DNA from: Anisodus tanguticus | Taxonomy: Eukaryota; Streptophyta; Magnoliopsida; Solanales; Solanaceae | DNA: 64,000 nucleotides | Direction: 5' to 3' | Assembly (NCBI GenBank): GCA_034509755.1 | Contig: CM067550.1 | Coordinates: 9,293,001 to 9,357,000 of the forward strand | In this document: positions 58,138 through 64,000 of the stretch, piece by piece | Layout: every line of letters starts with the position of its first letter | Numbering within the stretch: position 1 is the first letter of the stretch | Notes under the pieces: model-generated | Database searches by the model: none | Told to the model about the DNA's origin: nothing | The model's input: only the letters and a program-made list of their open reading frames with translations | Made by a program: the position numbers and the translations under genes

Positions 58138-58295
58138 ACGGGTTCGGTAGAACCCAATAACTTTAGCTCAAACCCTGTATTTCTATTAAGAAGTTCATTT
58201 CGTATGTGAAAATAATTTATTAACAACCCAGTAAATAAAAAAATTGTGATTCAAACTCATAAACTAAAATTCTTGGCTCCGCCTCTAGTGAGGAG
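58138..58295. repeat. Dispersed Solanaceae-type repeat
   Basis: Contains GGGTTCGGTAGAACCCAATAA, AACCCTGTATTTCTATTAAG and TTGGCTCCGCCTCT. A short related piece is at about 2072-2100. I recall this phrase as frequent in Solanaceae genomic DNA. The class is unknown. Confidence 0.45.
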
Positions 58296-58408
58296 GCAAT
58301 AGCTCAATTCCTCAACTAATCTGAGGCAGTATAACAGATGATCTGGAGATTTTGCTGGTTCAGTTAGAAAAGTACAAAAGAAACAATTACTAAAAAAAGG
58401 CAAAATAC

Positions 58409-58861
58409 CTGAAATCTACACATATAATAGTCATCACCAAGAAACTCTCTCAAACTTTCCACTGGTTTCCTTAAAGGATTTCTAGGACGAAACTCAACAC
58501 TTAGATTAACCAAAGCCTTAATTCGATCAGGACGAAACAAACAGAAATACCAAGCAATTAAGGCACCCCAATCATGTCCAACTAAAAACACTTGTTCTAA
58601 ACCAAGAACATCTAAAAGAGCAACTAAGTCTCCAACAATATGGAAAGCAGTGTAACTAGTGATATCTGTTGGACAGCCAGTGTCACGATCAGGAGCAATA
58701 GCTCTGTAACCTTTGTTAGAAAGGTATAACATTTGGTGACGTCATGTGTACCATAGTTCAGGGAAACCATGTACAAATAAAACTGGTGGACCTTCACCAA
58801 TTTCTGCTACATGCATATTTATGCCGTTAACTGATACATTTTTGTGCTGTATTTTCTCCAT
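58409..58861 (-). pseudogene. Epoxide hydrolase exon 1 (copy A), nonsense at codon 40
   Basis: Minus-strand first exon of a soluble epoxide hydrolase (alpha/beta hydrolase; hydrolyses epoxides to diols). The ATG at 58861 opens MEKIQHKNVSVNGINM. HGFPE (31-35) forms the oxyanion region and GHDWGA (95-100) carries the nucleophile Asp97. Codon 40 is TGA (58742-58744) where family members have Trp in WRHQ, so translation would stop. The segment after IAPD also lacks a few residues of the conserved RGYGD region. The exon ends CRFQ with a GTATT donor; the 453-nt length keeps phase with the exon at 52847. Confidence 0.88.
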
Positions 58862-59094
58862 TTTCCTCTGTTTTTTCTCTAACCTTACTGTTTGCTGCTT
58901 TACTAAATCTTTTACAGATTATCACTATATATAAGCTTTCTGTAATGAGTTTTAACTTTATTTTTATACTCTCAGCTAGTTACAATTACAAGATAAATAT
59001 ATGGAGCCGTTTTTTTTAAAGTTCGGTGTACAAAACACCAGTATTAGGAAGAGGCCCTCAAGGTGCGATGTATAAAACTTATTTAATGTAAATA
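58862..59094. other. Upstream of epoxide hydrolase copy A
   Basis: The 5' flank of the pseudogene (which reads leftward). ATATATAAGC-like sequence near 58925-58937 (complement GCTTATATATAG) is a TATA-box candidate about 65-75 bp upstream of the ATG. Confidence 0.4.
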
Positions 59095-59349
59095 CTCATT
59101 TGTCCTAAAATAAATGTCATATTACGTTTTTTAAGAGTCAAACTATATAAATTTTGATAAATATTTTAGGCTACATTTTTTCCATATTAATATGAAAAGA
59201 ATTACAACTTATAGTACTTTTCATATAGTTTCCGAATATCTAAATTTTATTTTTAAAATATTAAATTAATATAATTTAATTTAATTTTGAAATTTAATCA
59301 AATTGAATTTAAAAAAGAAAAACATGTCAAGTATTTGAGATGGAAGAAG
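59095..59349. mobile_element. Stowaway-like MITE (copy 4)
   Basis: Ends CTCATTTGTCCTAAAATAAA and, complemented from the right, CTTCTTCCATCTCAAATACTTG, both leading to a GACAT/GTCAT block. TA flanks at 59093-59094 and 59350-59351. AT-rich and non-coding. Confidence 0.75.
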
Positions 59350-59411
59350 TATTAGTAATGGCTTCCCTGTTAGGAAAAGGACCTCAATTCAAGAGGTACC
59401 ATGTACACAAC

Positions 59412-61773
59412 TATCACACCCAAACTAGGAGGTGTGGCCGGCACCCGGTGCCCTACTGGCCCGAGCGTACCACTCTAATGAACAGTCTTCTATACAAGTA
59501 GAACTTCCGGCCGACAAGGCCGTATTGGAATATATCACAACAACAAAATTGGATAAGAGGGATTAACCCAACATATATATACAACAGGACCGACAAGGTC
59601 ACAATATGGTCCAACAAAATACAACTTAGCCGACAAGGCTATACATCAACATTGTACATACCAAAAAAAGTCTGTGAGCTTCTACGAGTAACTGAACTGA
59701 CATATGGCCGGGACAAGACCCCGACATACCCATACTGTACATAACTCTGCAAAACACTTCATATATGACCAGGAAGCTCCGGAAAGACGAAGCTTACTTA
59801 CTAATGGTTGAACTCAACAACTCCTACTGAGGTGGCCTAGCAGAGTCTCTATTAGAACCTGCGGCATGAACACACAGCGCCCCCGGCAAAAGGGACATTA
59901 GTAAGAAATAATGTACCGAGTATGTAAAGCATGAATAGCAATAGAAATATGTAAGTTGTAAATAAAGCATAAAAGCAATATGAAGTGATTAGTTGTAAAG
60001 GAAAGCATAAGCAATCTGGGGCCCACATGGGGTGAATAATGAAACTCAGAAACCTAATACAGCCTGACTGGAATATGCCTTTTATGTGTAACTGTCCTCA
60101 TCTTATTATGCGAGGTGTATAACATGTCACTACTCTTATATGTATGTATGAATATACAATGCAATGTGCAAAATGATTTATGCATGTGTTGCAGAACGCG
60201 CAACCTGATCTATTATATGAATATGTTGCGGAACGTGTAACCTAATCCAATATATGTATATATTGCGGAACATGCAACCCGATCCAATATATGTATATGT
60301 TATGAAATGTGCAACCCTGTCCAATGTATGATCATGGTCGTATGCATGATATCAAATGCCAATGAAAACATATCAATACAAATGGGACTCGGGGAAGAGA
60401 ATAACAGACTATGATAACGCCGACCTTTTGGCCTATTTTGAAACTCATATACTTTGAATTTATTCTTAGAACGACTTGTAGTTGACTTGACACTTTCCTC
60501 GTTAGAATGCTTCTTTTTGAAGACCTAAAATAGGAAACGCTAGTAACCAACAACAGGGATTACGAGAATAAGGATAATTGATTAATACTCCTCGACAAGA
60601 GATTTCAAGATACAATAAGATAAAGCTTTTGGCGTTTCTTTTCGAAAATGATAACTCATTGAATTTCATGCTTTGAAAGAAAGGGATAGCCTTACATACC
60701 TTATCCATGAAGCTATACGTCGTGCTATAAGCTCTCGTAATCTTTACAAACGATTATCTATAACAAACAAAGGGTCGATATCAATATCGAATTCATATCC
60801 CGATAAGAAACTTCATTTAGGCATCTTCTCGATAACCTTAAACACAAAGGATTCTTAGACTTGTAAACAAAAGGGATACTTATGTAATTTTTTACCCTAC
60901 GATTCTCTGAAACATACTTTCTTAGGTTTACAATACCAACAATGATTATACTAATCAATTTCAACTCATATATTGATCAAAAAGGCCCACAAGTCTATAT
61001 ACAATGATTTCATAGGTTTACATTCGGTTATGAAAATCCTTTCAGAATTTATCCCAAATCATCAATTAATCACCAATATAGATAGAGGAGGATAAATCCT
61101 TACCTTTAGGAATCCAAACTCCCATAAAACAACAACCCAAACCAACATCTAGAAATTCCAAAATCACTTCGATACGAGAAAGATGGTTTCTATGATTACC
61201 GTGGGGATTATCATGTTAATCTTGCGTAATTTACCTTAGGATTTATCTTGGAATGAAGGAATGAATTAGAGAGGGTTTTGGGGGTATTTGGAAGTCTGAT
61301 CATGGAGAAAATGTATCCCCCAAATTGTTCAACCCGTTATAAACCCGTCAATTGTTTTCCACCGCCGCAACTTGATGGTGGGTATGACGGCCCGTCAACC
61401 TGGACCGTCAAGTTGCCTCCTGAGACATGGAAATCTCAGGCATTTTGATGGTCCGTCAAACATTCGATGGTCCATCAATATGGACCGTCAATCTGCCTCC
61501 TGAGATCAGAAAATCTCAGGCACTTTGACAGTTTACCTTGGTATTTTTATGGTTCGTCAATCCCTTTGACGGTCCATCAACTTTGCCGTCAAACATGCCC
61601 AGTTCCTGATTTTGTCATAATGTCATTCCTTTGATCCGTTTAGCTTTCAAACACTCTGAATCTTCCATAATCAAGTCATAAACATTTATTATCCTTTCGT
61701 AAGGACTTACTCTTCCCCGGGACATAAGTATCAATCGACGACACAACAGAATGCAAAACTACGGGGAGTAACA
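59412..61773 (-). repeat. Gypsy-type 3' LTR (LTR3)
   Basis: A 2362-bp LTR. On the coding strand it starts TGTTACTCCCCG at 61773 and ends GGGTGTGATA at 59412. It is preceded by the purine tract AAGGGGGAAGGA (61774-61785). It shares TGTCGGGGTCTTGTCCCG with LTR1. It contains repeats on GGACCGTCAA at 61370-61590. The palindrome GGCACCCGGTGCC at 59440-59452 lies near its end. Small frames inside are not genes. Confidence 0.85.
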
Positions 61774-61785
61774 TCCTTCCCCCTT

Positions 61786-62545
61786 AGGAACATTCGTCCG
61801 CAAATGTTGAAGATATTCTTAACTCTCGAGGGTTCTAAAAATTTTGGCAGAGTTTTCTTTATAAACATAACTATCCAAAACTTGTTAAACAACCCAAACA
61901 TATATCCAACGTCACACAGGGTAACATAATAACAAAATAAGATCAACTTTGCCCCACATGACCATCTATGTATGCAAGAATCAAGAGGGTTAGGCATAAC
62001 TCACCTTAACTATCCTCTGTCGTATTCTGAGTTGCACTTGCCATATCTGCCTCCACATTAATTCCTAAACAAGTCATAGGTTTTAGAATTATCAGATAGA
62101 GTAGAAACGAGAGAGCTATATCGCACGAATAACGGTATAGACCTGAAGACTAAAATAAGTAAGGTATTTGGACTTCATATCTTCTTCGGCCTCCCAAGTT
62201 ATTTCTTCTCTATTGTTATTCCTTCATAGCACTTACCGGAGGCAATTTCTTTGGTTCTCGGCTTTCGAACTTGGCGATCTAGAATAGCTACTGCAGTTTC
62301 TTCATAGGTTAAATTCTCAGTGACCTGTACATCCTCTACAGGAGCAATACATGGGGGATCTCCTATGCACTTGCGCAACATCGACACATGTAATACCAGG
62401 TGAACTACTTCTAACTCTGAGGGCAACTCAAGCTCATAAGTCACTCAGCCTATCCTGCAGATGATCTTATATAGTTCGATGTATCTGGGGCTAAGTTTTC
62501 CTTTCTTGCCAAACCTCATAACCTCTTTCATAGGAGAAACCTTCC
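61786..62545 (-). pseudogene. Gypsy pol C-terminus (chromodomain region)
   Basis: Minus-strand end of a Gypsy polyprotein: VSPMKEVMRFGKKGKLSPRY (about 62465-62535), YELELPSELEVVHLVLHVSML and LTYEETAVAILDRQVRKPR (62199-62444), then in a shifted frame REEITWEAEEDMK near 62170-62205. This is the post-integrase segment with a chromodomain-type end found in Tekay/Del-like chromoviruses. It ends abruptly at about 62545, where Copia-5 integrase begins. Confidence 0.8.
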
Positions 62546-63500
62546 AAAAATACGCAAGTGTTTGTAGGAGGGGTTCCGACCAAATAGAATTTGAGTGGGC
62601 GACCTTTGAGCTAGAGACTTATTTGGGATTATGTTTAGGAGATAGGTGGCCATGGAGAGTGCGTAATGCCAAAATTGAGGGGAAATTGAAGCGTGAGCAA
62701 GTAGGGCACGAATTAGGTTATTTATGGTTCGAATTTTCTGTTGCCTTACCATTTTTGGAGGAGGTGTGAGGGCATGAAAAACGAAAGGTAAGACCGTTTT
62801 TGGAGAAAAACTGTTTGAATTGGTTATTATCCAATCCTTTGCCATTGAAAACATTTAATTCTCTTTTCAAATTGCGTTTTTATGAAAGCACTAAATGAGG
62901 AAAAAATGGGGTAGACCCGAGATTTATTGCCAATTGGAAAAGTCCATAGAAAGTTGGAATAATCATCCAAAAACAATACATAATATCGATGGTCAGCCGT
63001 ACTTAAAATAGGGGAAGTCCACAAATCGCTATGTATGATATGGAAAGGTATTAAAGTACAATTTGTGGATGCATAAAATGGTAATTTAACATGTTTCTCA
63101 AAAACACATGATTCACACATAGGAGTCTTAGAAATACAGTTGCAATTGATAAAATTATTGTTCCTAAGGGGGCGTAAAACTGAATCTCTCGGATGTCCTA
63201 ATCTAGAATGCCATAAGGAAGATGAAAGAGCAGCAAAGGTTGATGGAACTGATGCTGGAATACTTGACGGCGTTTGAAATAGGGTAGAGAACTCTGGTGC
63301 TATGACATCTCATTATTCGTCTCCCTATCGTAAAATCCTTCACATAAAAACCAAAAGGATCAAAGTCAAGGGAAACATTATTATCAGTTGTGAAACGTCG
63401 CGTAGAGATTAGATTCTTAATGAGTCTAGGGTTCCGTCATGGGGAAAGGGGCGGCCGAGAGAAGAAGTCGGCGGCTAGGGTAGGAGATTTAGGGTTAGGC
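62546..63500 (-). pseudogene. Copia-5 integrase part, truncated
   Basis: Minus-strand Copia fragment: pre-integrase HHCC region (about 63085-63260, with MCESCVFEKHVKLPF), integrase core (62827-63120: IIHSDLWTSP, LDDYSNFLWTFPI; then 62546-62854: PPKMVRQQKIRTINNLIRALL, SMATYLLNIIPNKS). RT and RNase H are absent. Near 63420 the frame jumps to leader-like sequence next to the primer site, so gag and protease are deleted too. Confidence 0.82.
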
Positions 63501-63510
63501 TACTGATACC
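63501..63510 (-). promoter_or_regulatory. Copia-5 primer-binding site
   Basis: CTGATACCA in plus orientation (TGGTATCAG on the coding strand) between the truncated interior and the 5' LTR. Confidence 0.75.
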
Positions 63511-63725
63511 ATAAAGGAATATGTTCTTTGATTTTATTGATGAATGATTTACAATATATATAGTATTACAAAATTATTTACCTTGTTATAAACTAGGTAA
63601 CTAATCAATCTAATTACAAAAGGATTATAATTTTACCTAAAATAGGAGATATACAATTAATATAATTAATGAAAGAATATTCAATAAATATTCTATTACT
63701 TTTAAATATACTATATAATCCACAA
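63511..63725 (-). repeat. Copia-5 5' LTR (outer limit uncertain)
   Basis: Starts TAAAGGAATATGTTC next to the primer site. Internal parts (ATTTTAGGTAA, TTGTAATTAG on the coding strand) resemble the Copia-4 3' LTR. The outer end was not identified. Confidence 0.55.
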
Positions 63726-64000
63726 ATATACATTGAAATTTTAATTAATCTTCGTATGTCCGGCCACAGCAAGGACAGTCTTTGGATTTTTTGTTCTCCT
63801 TTTTGCCAGAAGCTAATGTGGAGATTCTTTTGTGACCATTGGTTTCATCAACCGTCGCTTGTTGATGACTACATAACAACAGACAAGAAAAAACAACCCG
63901 CCTATTTTTTTACCATTAAACACGCGCATCCACATAGTTAAAATGGTGTATGTTTTGAAAAAGAATTCTATTACAACAACCACAAATTGAGCTTAATCCC
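63726..64000. other. Window end, nothing recognised
   Basis: No supportable gene. The small frame at 63669-63941 runs out of the LTR and has no recognisable domain. Confidence 0.4.

Noticed and set aside
62461..62769. 102-residue plus frame
   Set aside because: Antisense to the Gypsy/Copia junction region, which encodes known domains on the minus strand.

Overview
This is plant nuclear DNA, almost certainly from a nightshade (Solanaceae). The sequence shows three intact or decaying plant gene families (pectin methylesterase, ATL RING-H2 ligase, epoxide hydrolase), a tRNA-derived SINE whose 3' end matches the Solanaceae SolS/TS type as I remember it, Stowaway-type MITEs, and an endogenous caulimovirid-like pararetrovirus of the sort common in Nicotiana, Solanum and Petunia. 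The species call is inference; no search was possible.

The window is gene-poor and mostly nested transposons. Only two genes look intact: a two-exon type-II pectin methylesterase (23367-25675, +) and a single-exon ATL-type RING-H2 E3 ligase (38256-38762, -). A tandem pair of epoxide-hydrolase pseudogenes lies on the minus strand at 50.9-58.9 kb, its large first intron filled with a Copia remnant, a MITE and a long SINE.

Layout. 0.27-1.44 kb: a ~1.2-kb LTR (family A). 2.7-6.3 kb: hAT transposon A (-). 6.7-11.6 kb: Copia-1 (+) with both LTRs. 12.35-12.53 kb: SINE with a 17-bp target duplication. 12.6-21.1 kb: rearranged endogenous pararetrovirus, split by hAT transposon B (13.7-17.2 kb, +). 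21.1-22.3 kb: family A solo LTR (-). 22.6-22.9 kb: SINE tail and MITE. 23.4-25.7 kb: pectin methylesterase. 26.1-32.1 kb: an L1-type LINE (-) interrupted by a Gypsy solo LTR (27.1-29.2 kb) and, exactly at its edge, a family A solo LTR (29.2-30.4 kb). 32.1-36.2 kb: Gypsy-type LTR, primer-binding site and an internal region without recognisable gag-pol. 38.3-38.8 kb: ATL gene. 39.1-42.7 kb: Copia-2 (-). 43.0-47.9 kb: Copia-3 (-). 48-50.9 kb: intergenic DNA with dispersed repeats. 50.9-58.9 kb: epoxide hydrolase pseudogenes with Copia-4. 59.4-62.5 kb: Gypsy 3' part (-), joined directly to 62.5-63.7 kb, a Copia-5 5' part (-).

Most element limits were set by reading terminal repeats and matching flanking target duplications by eye, so the TSD-supported boundaries should be good to a base or two. 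All mobile-element coding regions are broken by stops and frameshifts. I see no tRNA, rRNA, CRISPR or operon-like system. The value of the window lies in insertion history and element structure rather than a new pathway.
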